This document shows positions 1 through 50,969 of a stretch of DNA of 64,000 nt, one piece after another (position 1 is the stretch's first letter; each line of letters starts with the position of its first letter). Where the stretch lies: assembly GCA_963693365.1 (NCBI GenBank), contig CAVNZM010000011.1, positions 2,480,001-2,544,000 of the forward strand, read 5' to 3'. This stretch comes from Amoebidium appalachense. Its lineage: Eukaryota > Ichthyosporea. The notes under the pieces are model-generated. The model did not search any database and had not been told where the DNA came from. It saw nothing but the letters and a program-made list of their open reading frames with translations. The position numbers and the translations under genes were made by a program.

Positions 1-69
<69 letters not shown>
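1..69 (+). repeat. (CA)n tract forming the 3' splice site of the first visible MRE11 exon
   Basis: The window opens inside a pure CA repeat that ends CACACAG directly at the exon starting at 70. It is the end of the MRE11 intron that begins outside the window. Confidence 0.9.
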
Positions 70-9248
<9,179 letters not shown>

Positions 9249-9298
9249 CCTGACCTTAGCCTTTATTCGTTGGGGTCTTTTTCTTTTTATTTTTGTTT

Positions 9299-9376
9299 CC
9301 CCCCCCCCCCCCCCCCCCCCTTTCCCCGGGGGGGGGGGGGGGGGGGGGAGGGGGGGGGGGGGGGAGGGGGGGGGGA
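9299..9376. repeat. C-run followed by G-run: inverted homopolymer block
   Basis: About 22 C, TTTCCCC, then about 20 G and further G-runs broken by single A. The two arms are complementary and only a few bases apart, 50 bases after the MRE11 stop codon. Confidence 0.9.
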
Positions 9377-9391
9377 GGTTTTACGGCAGGC

Positions 9392-9435
9392 ATTTTTTTT
9401 TTTTTTTTTTTTTTTTTTGGGGGGGGGGGGGGGGG
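9392..9435. repeat. T-run fused to G-run
   Basis: About 28 T directly followed by about 17 G. Confidence 0.9.
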
Positions 9436-10313
9436 TCGTTTTCGATAGGCATGTATGAATGGGAGGAACGAATGTAAAACACGGCTTTGGTGTTTGTCGG
9501 GCTCATGTTTTCAGAAGCCGTAAACAGTCATGTGTGCCGACATTAGTTACTGCACGCGATCACTACCTCAACCCCACACAAACACAAATATCTATCGAAC
9601 ACACTTGTGAACCCACCGCACGCACACGTGCACTGTAGGGATGGTTCATTTATTTATTTACTTTTTGTTCTTCTTGGTGTGTGGGTGTAGGTAGGTGGGT
9701 GCATAGGGTGTGTGTGTGTGGGGGAGGGGGGGGGGGGGGGGGGGGGGGAGGGGGGGGGGGGGGGGGGGGAGGAAGGGATTATGTGTTATCATGCATCCAT
9801 GAATAGAATTACAGGAATTTGCATGGAAAACCCACATGGCCAAAAAAAAGAGTGTATGTAAATTGGCTTACTACACAAAGTACCGTACATTCGAATGACT
9901 TTGTCTATCCCATTTTCCAAAATAAAAAGCCGATTCCCCGTGATTTTTTTTGTTCGAGTTACCTGTATATTGCCGTAAACCTTTCTGTTGGGTTTGAGTT
10001 TGGGTATTTTTACTTGACAGCTAAAGTTTATGTTGCTTCTTATTAGGGTGCTCTGGTGTGTGTGCACTCATGGACTGTGTGCTTTCACCTAATTAGATTC
10101 TCCTTTGAGTGCTCAGTGCAGAGTCTCCCCTTTCCAAAAAAGCAAAGCTGTTGTACGTGTTGACTTGTGTTGAGCCCTCGAGATCCGGAGCTGGCATGGG
10201 AGAATGATTGGATGTAATTGATGTTTTGTGTGTGTGTGTGTGTCCGCGCTTGTGGGCGTGTGTGCGTGTGTTCGTGTGTGCATGCGCGCGCATGTGTGTG
10301 TGGGGAGGGAGGT

Positions 10314-10348
<35 letters not shown>

Positions 10349-11122
10349 TCGCAGTTGCTTTGGACATTTTCACTCAGTCTAATTAGGGTGTACAATTCTA
10401 GTACTTGCAACACGGGGTCAACGGGCTTCCGACTGGTGTTCAGTTGCGCACAACACGTTGCTTTCGGTTTCAGGACAAAGAGTTTCAATTTACTCGTGTG
10501 GTTAAATAAATAATAAATATATACGCACAGCATGTCCAAGTTGCTTACGGTGTTTATTCTCCCAACTGCTCGCTGGTGAATTCTGGTCTGCTCTGTTCCG
10601 GCCACCTCGGTGATTCGGTCGCAAACACCTGCACCAAATCTTCGTGTCTCCATGTGTAGCCCCAAAAATGCACAATCCCGACCCCCAGCAGCTCCGGATC
10701 CCACATATTTGACGGATAACATTCGTTCTGAACTCAACGTACATAGTTAATGATCGACAGTTACAGCTGTAAGGTATCGATATAAGTAGAACATCTATGA
10801 AAACTACTCCGGGACGTGTGTTGCCTCTAGGGGGACATCCCCTTGGACGAAAGTGAACCTGCAATGGTTGTAAACCACGGCAAGCCCCCAGTCATCAATT
10901 TATTGATCCATGAGGTCCTTGTGCCCAAAAAACGGGGGAAGTCTTCGCCCCGTGAAAAAACAGCACGTATGTGGGGATCAATGGGGGTTGAGTGTAGGGT
11001 GTAGGTGGGTGGGTGAAAAAGAAAATATAGCTGTAAAGCTGTAGGTGCTAAACACAGAAGATGTGTTTGTTGCTTGCTGATCTGCTAAAAACTGTCGTGC
11101 TTATATACCTAAGGCTACCGAT

Positions 11123-11208
11123 CTGAGCCAATCAAAATCGATCTAGTGTTATGTGAAATCTGATCCTGAGCCAATCAAACTCGGTCTAGTGATCTGTGGA
11201 ATCTGATG
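11123..11208 (+). repeat. 43-bp tandem duplication with CCAAT words
   Basis: Two copies start CTGAGCCAATCAAA at 11123 and 11166. They differ at several positions and each contains one CCAAT. Confidence 0.85.
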
Positions 11209-11403
11209 TTTTGATCGGCTAATAGGTGCCCGTATGCGGGCAGCCGAACGCGAACTGCTAAAACATGCAACGAAGCCTGTTGATATCAGACACCCATCCT
11301 ACGTGTTTACCCAGAAAAATATTTATGTCAATAATTTCCACAAATAAAACCTGTACAACCAAATTTGGTTTGGGCCTTGGGCCGGGGGGTTGTTCTGAGC
11401 GTT

Positions 11404-11442
<39 letters not shown>

Positions 11443-12595
11443 ACCCACACACACACACACGCCCCCCTCATCTGCAAGGTCGAGGAGGGAGATTTCAAGC
11501 CCCCGGGCATCCCCCCCCCCCCCCCCCCCCCCCCGGCCCCCACCACCTGTTTGTTAGGGCAAAGAGAGAGATCATAGGGGGAGAGGGGGGGAGGAGGCGG
11601 GGGGGATGGGGCACGGGGGGAGGGGGAGCCAGTGACGTGTATACCCTAGCACCCTCTGGCCGCTCTGTGACTGCTCCATGGCAAAAAAGGCTGGTCCAGA
11701 CCCCCGGGCCACCTTCCTATGCTGTGTTGCAATTAATCAACGATCCACAACCCAGGCCCACTCGGTCCGCAACGTTTTGTGCTTGCTTTTAACAATAACA
11801 AGTCCGCAAAAGTAGTAAAATTCCCGGAGAGGTGGTAACCGTTACATGCGCATGCATATTACACGCCCCACGATGGGAAGTGTTGGGTACACACTCAGGC
11901 AATATTTACCGTGGCTTGCATCACTCATCCATATATTCAAGATATTTTATTTCCTATACACATTGAGGCGATATTTACAGTAGGTTTCGACTTTGTCATC
12001 TATTCATTACACATTCGGTAACTTTGTCTTATAAACGTATTCAGGAAACATTCGTCATTATACACACATTCAGGCGACGCTTGTCATACATACGTAATGG
12101 TATTCAGAAAACACTTGCGTTATACACACTTTCATTGGATACCTTTGCCATCTCTTAATATTTACCATTTAGCCCCAACTTCTTGGTCATCTATCTACAT
12201 TGATCAGAAACCAAAGCAACAGAGCGAAACAAAGGACCGTTGGCCTAAAAACAACAGTTAGTCACAGAAACACCCAAAATGCCCACTCCATACTGTACTA
12301 CCAGACTGACTTTCTGCGTTTTGGGAAAACATCTGACTGGAAGGTCCAAAATAGCACTAGTATGCTGATAACTACCGCTAACATCCGAATTCTGTGTCCA
12401 GGGCAGGGTCAAAACTTATATTATATAATCAGAGAGTGCACTATAGGTCCGTGAGGGGAGGAGAGGGGAGGGTTGCTGACAAAGACACATGAATATGTGC
12501 AAAGGTAGACATGTCGGTGTGTGCATGCACGTACATGTTTGTGTGTTTGCGCATGTAGACGTGTGTATTTTACACCAAGACACAGTGTTTTTATG

Positions 12596-31067
<18,472 letters not shown>

Positions 31068-31717
31068 GGCCGGTGTGTGATTGCCACAGGTTGGTTCTGG
31101 GGTGGTGCGAAATGCTTGATTGTAGCAAGCTGACCGCAACCAGACAACAGCGGCTGCTAACGCTACAATAACATGGTGTGCACCAAACTCAGGCTGCAGC
31201 CAGCTACCTTTTGAGGTGGTTCTTATTTTTCACTTGAGGAAAGTAGAGTACATAGCCCACCGTCACACCACCGTCAGAATGTGATCACGCAGGACGATAT
31301 AACGGGCATGTTTGCGCAATCCTTTTATCTCGCCGCCCGTCTATCTCGCCGGTATCTCATGGCCTAGGCTCTTTTGAAACAGCCCTGGCAAAAGACGACG
31401 AAAGAAGCAAAGAAGCTCAAAAGCGGACTGTTCTCCCTTCGGTGATATCAAGCAATCTCCCCCCCCCCCCGCTAAAACCCCCTCTCCAACCCGCCCCCCC
31501 CTCCCCCCTCCCCCCCCCCCCCCGAGTCCCCCCCCCCCGGTCCCCTGCAGCCCCGCCCTCGTGTACATTGAGATGCTGGATGAGCTTAGTAGCACACTGC
31601 ACACGTAGCCATGGGCCGTGCGCCACCGACTGAGTTATGTACTAAGGCCTAGGGTGCAATTGCACTCCGGAAAGTACATCGTGTAGCATCAACGATGATG
31701 TGGGTTGACCTTTGGGG

Positions 31718-31752
<35 letters not shown>

Positions 31753-32340
31753 CTGTGCTTATGATTGCGTGCGTAAAATTGGCGGGTGTCATACACTGAT
31801 GCACGTGCATGCTTGTGTAAGTGCTGACTAAAGTTTAAGCGTTCGAGTGAGTACAGTGATTGATGTGGTTACCCGGACATGACAAGCACGTTTATGTTTG
31901 TAGTCACGGCGCGTGTTAGCGTGTGTGTGCACACGCGTGTGTGTGTCGTGTGTGTGTCTTTGTGTACAGGCTTGCGCGTGTGTATTGTGATGAGACCATG
32001 CATCCGGGTGTGGGGGTGGTGCGTGTTCCATTGTGTCTAGATGAAAATTTCAAAAAAACCGCTAAAAGCCCGCTGACCTCTCTGGATGGGAGTGCCCCCG
32101 GCAGGCTACAAGTATGTATGCTTGTTTTTTAGAAAAGAAAAAACATAAGAGATTTTCAAAAGAGTTCGTTTGCTGATGTGCTCCACCAAAGTGTTGCAGA
32201 TTATGTTGAACAAACCATAATTCTTGAGCCATATTTAGTTTCTGCTTCCAAGTATATTTCGTCCTCAAAGTGATGCGTGCTGTTTCTGTGCGTCTGGAGG
32301 CCAGAAAGACGCTGGATAGGGTAAAGAGCAGCTCAGAGAG

Positions 32341-32426
32341 GGAGGGGGGGGGGGGGGGGGGGGGGGGGGAATGGAGGGGAGGGGGGCAGGAGGGGGGGAG
32401 GGGAGGGGAGAGTGAGAGGGGGGGGG

Positions 32427-32471
<45 letters not shown>

Positions 32472-32602
32472 GGGGGGGGAGAGAGAGAAAAAAAGAGAAA
32501 CAGAGAGGGGGGGGGGGGGGGGGGGAGGGGGGAGGACAAAGAGAGGAGGGGGGATATGGGGGAAAGGGGTGGGGGAGGGTTGGGGGGGGGGGGGGGGGGG
32601 GG

Positions 32603-32641
<39 letters not shown>
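32341..32641. repeat. G-run and (GA)n composite
   Basis: Alternating pure G-runs, GAGAGA stretches and a final ~60-base G block broken by one A. Confidence 0.9.
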
Positions 32642-33565
32642 GGTTCTAAACTTGATGAGCACACCATCTCTACAAGTACGTACACTTTGCATGGGACACA
32701 AATTGGAAGAAGTTTATAGTAAAAAAAAAAAAAAAAATGAAGCTCGTGGTCACCGCTCTAAGGCGCCTTGCCCTCCCCTCTCCCTCTCCCCCCCCCGCCC
32801 CTCCGAAAAGGGCCTTGCACCTGGGATGGCAGGCTGCACGGCGGACCGGGTTTACACACTTTTTATATACCAGGCCCCCAAACAGGGGGTGCACTATTTA
32901 TCGATCGGTCCGGGGGGAACATGGCATGCGATTTAACCGGCTAGCAGTCTTCATAGATCAAATTTAACCTCGGGGGATTGGTGAAACAAATCATTTTTGA
33001 AACAAGGTATTACTAGACTACTAGACGGACTCGAGCAAACAGGAACTAGATATTGCGACAACACAAACGGTAAGTGAAAAACAAATAAAAATTCAAGTCT
33101 ATTATTATTTTTATTTAGGCTCTTTTCTGTTATTGCGTAAGCAGTCGTTTCTACATGGCGGCCCAGTAGTAGTGGCTTGCAAATATTAGCTATAATATTT
33201 TCTATAGCTTATTAATTCGTCGTCATATATACATATAGCATTTTTCGTTGTCTTCTAAACATTGTTACAACTATGCCGTGCAATATACTTGCACGTCTAT
33301 CGGTTGAACAATTTTTTAATGAACAAAAAGTATAGTCAAGAGAAAAAATTAATTTGAAATTTTTGATTGCTTCTCTTTTCATGAGCATATCAATAAAATC
33401 ATTATAAAAACTTTTCTTGTCACACCTTGTGGGTGTTCATCATTACATTGTGTGGGGAGACGTGGGGAGACTACCCATCGCAAACTCAAAAGACCACCCA
33501 AAAGGGGTGTCGCTCAAGGGAGACTGGCTTTTGAGTTTGTCCGACGGAACAAAAGCAAATTGCCT

Positions 33566-33599
33566 GTGCGAAAACACTGTTTAACTAGTGTTTTCGCAC
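33566..33599. other. Perfect 13-bp hairpin, 8-base loop
   Basis: Arms GTGCGAAAACACT and AGTGTTTTCGCAC flank GTTTAACT. It lies about 570 bases upstream of the ATG at 34167, in low-complexity-free DNA. Confidence 0.85.
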
Positions 33600-34166
33600 G
33601 CGTGTGCTTGCTGTTTCCAGAACACGGCCAACTATAGGAGCCTAAACGGCCAGCTGAGTAGCTATCCACCCCGTGTGTTTCTTGCTAAGGCCACTCCTCT
33701 AAGTTCAACAGCTCGGATGTTCACTGGGAACCTACATATGTAACCCAGGATTGAACTCCTTTGGCCCCAAAGCATACGCCGGGAGAAATCCGCAAACGAA
33801 AAACGAATACAGCTGGCTTTTACAGCTTGTTTAGTTGCTCCCTTCACACCTTTTGTAACATCCTCACGTGACTCCAGCAGGGTACTGCACGAAGACTCGC
33901 CGGTTCGCACATTGGAAGACTTGGCAATGCTATTGTGCAGGAAAGGATGAACCAGGTATCCACGAGAATATCCTGGTGAACTTGTGCTTCCGAAAGTTTT
34001 TTTTGACATTTACCTTTGTACACGGTGTGCGTTACTTGCACTCCCAGCTGTCAATCAGAACAACTCAATAGAGAACTGGGATCTCGAGGAGAAAGGTGGA
34101 GTTTATGAACGGAGAGCCGTTAAACAAAACCTTGTTGCCTAGACCAGCTACCATAACGACATAAAC

Positions 34167-35954
34167 ATGCGCGCAGTCAGCAGTTACGCAGCTGGCCGCA
34201 GCCTCCTGGCCCCTCTCGAAACTCGCGAATATGTGCGGGTAGTGGCTGATGACGAGTTTGGGTTTTGTGAGTCGCTACCCCCCAGGCTTTACGGCAAGAT
34301 AACAGCAGATCAGTGGGATGCGTTTGTGGGCCGAGTGAATGAGGTAACGGCAGCTAACGTGACCACTCTTGACTCGCCCATGTTAATGGTATGTGCGCCC
34401 CGGCCCCTTCCACCCCTGCGGCTATTTTTCGTATCGCGTTACCCTGCTTTTACACGCTTTATTCCTTCCCCCCTTCCCACTTCTGCCCCACCCATCCACC
34501 ACCACCGCCGCCACCGGCTGGTTTTTTCCTCCTTATCACACGCGTGTGTGTGTGAAGGTGCGGTGGTGTGAGGAAAAAATTGCGCTATGTTCTTCGGACT
34601 TAACACCTGCTTTGCAACAGCGTATCGGTGTCTGCTTCGCTTTCTTCCCCCCCTCCCTAGTCTCCAAGGCTATGTACCCACTGGCTTACGTAAGTGGCCG
34701 GGCACTACTACGCCGCGGGACGTCTCCGGTTGGGTCTATGAATTCCTGTTGGGCATTCGGAACGCTTGGTTATCTTGTAGGTCCAATAGGAATGCTATAT
34801 TTTCTGTTGGGCAATAGGAACGCTTTTCTAAATTGTTGTTGGGCAATAGCAACGCTTCCTTAATCCCCATTAAAATATTAATGTGACTTTGAACCAATCA
34901 TATGCTGTAAATTTAAAATTGTTTGCGCAATCAGACACTTTGTCTAGTGACTGTCGCCTGCGGCGAGCCGAGCCGCAGGGAGACAGTCACTCAATGTGAC
35001 TACCCCCCTCCCCCCGCCCAACCACACACACACGCGTGCGCACACACACACACACACAGAAAAAAAAAAGAGGGGAAAAAAGAAAAGAAAAGCGAACAAG
35101 ACACGGGAAAGGAAATGAAGAAGCTCCTGTTCCCTTTTGAGTCAGTTGGGGTGTGCAACAGGAGCGTTTTTCACTTCAACATACATACACATCATATGCT
35201 AAACACACATGCGTGCTCGCGTGCACACACACGCGCGCACACAAGCACACGCGCGCACACGCGCATACACACACGTGTTGCAATAAAAGGCCAAAAAAAA
35301 AAAAAAAAAAAAAGACTGGCTGCAAACCTAATGTACATGTAGTGGATATGCCACAAGCCCATCCTGATATTTGTGGTTGATCAAACGTGAAATTGCACCT
35401 GCAACCATTTTTCCCCCCTTCATTCCGCTCACTCACTCTTTGTCGCTCTTCTGTAGCACCTATGCAAGTCAGTCTCCATTGCTATATGCTCATGCACCCG
35501 TAGCTGTCATTTTGGCGAATGTGTATCTCATTGTTACCATTTTCACCCACACGCCCCTAGGCACTCCCATTCTTTTATCAGTAAACCTTTGCCAAACATC
35601 TACAAATATGCTTCTGCCTACTACATCATGAAGGTGCTTCCCCCTTCTTTTGCCTGTCACTCTTTTTCTAACAAATGTATTTTTCCACCAGAATATGGCA
35701 TTTATAGGCAGTCAGTTTCTCAGTCCCCTCCTCTCTGTCGTGGCACCGTGCTTTGGTGCCCCGACTAGTGCCAAGACCTCCACGGTGGATGCAGTCATAG
35801 CCAGCTACAGGAATTCCTTGTTTGCTGGTGTGTGCAACATTCAGTATATATGGGTAAATCTCCACACCCCCTCACCCTCCCCCCCCCCCCCCCCCCCCCC
35901 CCTGCGTGCCCTTCCTACCTAAAAGAGGATAAAGAGAAAGGGAACACGAACAGG

Positions 35955-36008
<54 letters not shown>

Positions 36009-37198
36009 TAGGGGGGGGGAGGGGGGGGGGGACGGACGCACTCTCACACACACACATATGCCCCTTTTAGTCTTCTAAACTATGCAACCGACCTTTACAT
36101 AAGTCCGTCTATAGTAACTCCTACGTCCGTCCGCCCCTCCCTTCCCGTCCTCCCCTCTTCTCCCCGCTCCTTCCCCTCCCAACCGAGCACGGTCTCAAAG
36201 CTGTTGTGGAATGCCATTTTTCTGTAAGTACCAGTATGAGCCCCCCCCCCCCCTTTTTTTTTTTCCAGTTTGCTTCCTGTTTACCAATGTGCTAACAATG
36301 AACTGTGGACTGCAGAGAGATATTGCCATCAAGCAGCCGGGCAACGGCATTGGTGCAAAGTCAAAGACAGTCCTTAAAAGGATACACGTGCTGCAATTTG
36401 ATTTGCCGGACGACGACCACGACGATCAGGCAGAGCCTGCCATGCTCGAACCGCCCGACAAGTGGTCCAGAAATGTAAGTAGGGATGTGTGCTTTTCATG
36501 GCGGGCAGGTTTACGTGTTGTCTTGTGTCTGTGGCTTCTACTGTGGTTTTTCTCTCTCTCTTTTTTTTTTTTTTAAAGATGGAGGGATTGAATAGCGGTA
36601 CGAGAGGCAGCTGGGTAAAATTAACTAGAGGAGTTCTTAGTGAAGGGGCATGGGAAGGGAGGGGGAGAAAAAAGAGGGGGGGGGGGGGGGGGTTAGAACT
36701 TGCAGCAGCTACACTGTCCGAGCGCTGCCGTGTTTTTTTTTTTTTTTTTTTTTTTTTTTTTGAGCCATAGTGTGATCGTTTTAGGGTTTGCTTGAGCTGA
36801 CATGCAGGTATTTCATGTGCCCGTACACTAACCACACACGGCTGCACACCCCTGTCACAAATGTTACAATCACACCAACCCGCGCGCGCACACACACATA
36901 CACGAACACACGCGCGCGCACACACACCCACACACACACACGAACATACACACACGCACAGGATCTCATGCTCAGCCCCCTCATCTACAAGGCGAGTATG
37001 GGGGGAGACCTTCCAATGCTCCACGCCATCGGCCACGCAGCTGACGTTAAAGCACCAGTTGATGATAAGGGAGCAGGCACCATTAAGCCCCCTCTGGTAG
37101 GATTACGATTCAACGAATCAGATGAGGGGATCGATTTCGACGACCAATGGGATATGGAGCCTGCCGTTAACGTGACTGGAACTGCCCGATCGTGTTAG
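34167..37198 (+). CDS. Hypothetical protein, 4 exons, weak Golga7/Erf4-like N-terminal region
   Basis: Four exons, all phase 0, give 259 residues: 34167-34388 (74 codons), 35692-35853 (54), 36316-36474 (53) and 36962-37198 (78 plus TAG). Donors are GTATGT, GTAAAT and GTAAGT, and the last acceptor ends a CA-rich tract. The first exon reads EYVRVVADDEFGF...LPPRLYGKI...WDAFVGRVNEV. That order (beta-strand, P-x-L, then an amphipathic helix) resembles the start of Golga7/Erf4 proteins, which are cofactors of DHHC palmitoyl-transferases. The second exon has a hydrophobic, Cys-containing stretch (FLSPLLSVVAPCFG) where Golga7 has its membrane-associated part. The third exon has an acidic run (DLPDDDHDDQ). 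The remaining C-terminus is not recognised. The family call is a resemblance judged by eye; the gene model itself is better supported because every phase agrees. A 29-base extra exon near 34662-34690 would break the frame and was left out. Confidence 0.6.
34745..34859. repeat. Degenerate repeats of TTGGGCAATAGGAACGCTT
   Basis: Three or four diverged copies separated by 10-40 bases in the first intron of the 34.2-kb gene. Confidence 0.7.
34946..34991. other. Long near-perfect hairpin in intron 1 of the 34.2-kb gene
   Basis: Arms AGTGACTGTCGCCTGCGGC and its partner GCCGCAGGGAGACAGTCACT are complementary except for one bulge/mismatch region, around a 7-base loop (GAGCCGA). Confidence 0.82.
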
Positions 37199-39236
37199 GA
37201 GCGTGTGGAATCTATTAAGCAAATGTTTTGTTTTTCTTTAAATCTGCAGGAGAATTGATTATTGTGAGTATGTGGGATGGGAGAGGACATAGAAGGGAAT
37301 AGGTTTGTGTGCACGTCTCATATGATATGATCATGGCCCTGGGCACTATTCCTATACATACACGATAGATTAGACCATAGCCGGAGATTTGAGATTTAAG
37401 GTTTCCTTAAGGCCTCAATCACATGCTTTCCAAAAGCATTACGACCCAAACGAATTGTACATAGCGAAAACACATGTGTAGCAAGTTTGTACGTACGCAA
37501 AACGCAATCATAAGCCTCACCTTGTCGTTTAGTCTTGACGAACTTAAACCTTTTTGTTTAACACCTACATACACCTAAACGGCGTACCACGAGTTGTACC
37601 TAGAGCAGAAGGGTTCAAAGCGTAACCCATGGACGTGGGTTTAGCGAGTGATTCTGCAACTTAATAACCAGATGGATCATTGAACAGGGGCATTATATTT
37701 GACATAAATGTTGACCCAACCGTATGCCTTGGCTTTAGGTTTCATTTGTAGCCATCTAGATAAATGTTTTCTTTTTGTCTTTGAGCAAAGGGGGAAATGC
37801 TACTGGTGGCGGCGGAAAGACTTCCCCCCGCGGCAGCAGTGGCCAGGGGGGGAGGGGAGGGGGAGGGGGGGGGGGGGGAGCCGACGTGAGAAAGACGAAA
37901 AATTAAATGTGACTGGCAAATGGTGCTCAGCATGGTGGGCATGTGTGCCCCTGTTGCATCCCGCATGTGTGCCCCTGTTGCATCCCGCATCTTGGCGATC
38001 ACATCGATATCCTGGCCATGCATGGACCACAACCACGTCTAAATTTCACCCACGGGCCAATCATAAACCCCTCGAGCTTCGCGATCAAAATGTAGACCGA
38101 CAGTCTTCCTGGAATCCCCCTGCGCGCCCCCGCGCAAAAAAGAAAGGAAAGAAAGAAAGAAAGAAAAAACCATTTTAAACACACACACACCGCGCGCGCG
38201 CGCGCGTGTTGCCCGCAGGCGCATGCGCAATGCGCACATGCGCGCGCAAACGCACGCATGCAAACTTGCAGTAACACGCGAGTCATGCACACACACGCAC
38301 ATGCATGCGCACGCTTACACAAGCACATCTATACACGAATGCAAGAACACAAGCACACAAGCACACACGCGCATTCGCACACACACACACCGTGCGCACG
38401 CACACACACACCGCACAGACACCCATGCACGCCCACACACACATACAAGCACAAACACACACGATTCAAAACGAAGGCAAATCAAGTGCTGTGATGAGAG
38501 CGATACGACACTATAAATAATGAATTATTATTTTCGGCGAACCAGTTGGTCCAGTTTACTGATATGGCCATTTCAAGCCGTCTTAGTAAGCAAAGTGACG
38601 AGAGAAAGATGAAATTAACCCAATGACATTATTATTAATTATACCGGATTCTCAGCATTTCAACATTATTACCATACGTGCTCGGCATCGCGACAAACAT
38701 TCACACAACGTTCGTGCTTACATTCCAGTCTCTGCATATACATGCTAAGCCTATATACTACAGGTTGGAATTCATCCGAATTTACAAACATTTTATGCAT
38801 GTTTAAGCATTCGGAAAAAAAAAAGAAAACACTAAGGATTTAACAGCGGCTGCCGCGCAGTTTTGTGGGATGATAATACAAATACTCAACATGAACTTTT
38901 TCAAGCCCCCCAATTTCCATGCTTTTGCAAGTCCCTATGCCCCAACTGTCACCAGAAATGTCTGCACAATACATACACTTTTTGTCTTACAGGTCATCCT
39001 AGGTGAAAACTTACTACCACCAATTTCTATACCTCTGTAGGAAAAAATGACTCTCGTATATTATTAACGTTAACGAGCAGACATATTCTGTTTAATAATT
39101 TGGTGTCCATAGTGCTTTCGAGTATTTCGTTTGTCCTAACAACACATTCTTATTCAACAGCACCTTACATGAATACATTACTTCATATCAATTAGCAGCC
39201 AATCATAGTTGGCGAATATCATTCATTGGGTGTGGG
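37199..39236. other. Convergent intergenic region, no gene seen
   Basis: Mostly unique, AT-balanced DNA with one G/A-rich spot (37848-37880), a (GAAA)n stretch on + near 38143-38166, an alternating CG/CA region rich in GCGC (38178-38460), and a duplicated word TGTGCCCCTGTTGCATCCCGCA at about 37950-37990. The 3' ends of both flanking genes must be here. Confidence 0.55.

Positions 39237-50969
<11,733 letters not shown>

Larger units (their letters stand above)
9249..12595. other. Convergent intergenic region between MRE11 and S1P
   Basis: No gene recognised. It holds the inverted C/G block at 9299-9376, a T-run followed by a G-run (9392-9435), G-rich blocks (9721-9770, 10314-10347), C-rich blocks (11407-11441, 11511-11534), a 43-bp duplication (11123-11208), and a degenerate ~50-bp periodic stretch at about 11890-12150 with recurring TATACACA..TTCAGG and ATTYGTCAT-like words. 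Both 3' untranslated regions must lie here. An AATAAA on + near 10506 is far from the MRE11 stop and is not claimed. Confidence 0.6.
31068..34166. other. Divergent intergenic region, S1P and the 34.2-kb gene
   Basis: It should hold both promoters, but no clear core element was identified. It contains a C-rich stretch (31460-31545), a G-run (31724-31752), a GA/G-run block (32341-32641), a CA/GT-rich stretch near 31920-31980, and an AT-rich, repeat-poor part (32980-33450). A perfect 13-bp hairpin lies at 33566-33599. Short open frames around 31988-32132 and 33452-33637 have no recognisable product. Confidence 0.6.

Noticed and set aside
34662-34690. Possible exon in the 34.2-kb gene (acceptor CCCTAG, donor GTAAGT)
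   Set aside because: At 29 bases it would shift the phase-0 chain. Kept out unless RNA evidence appears.
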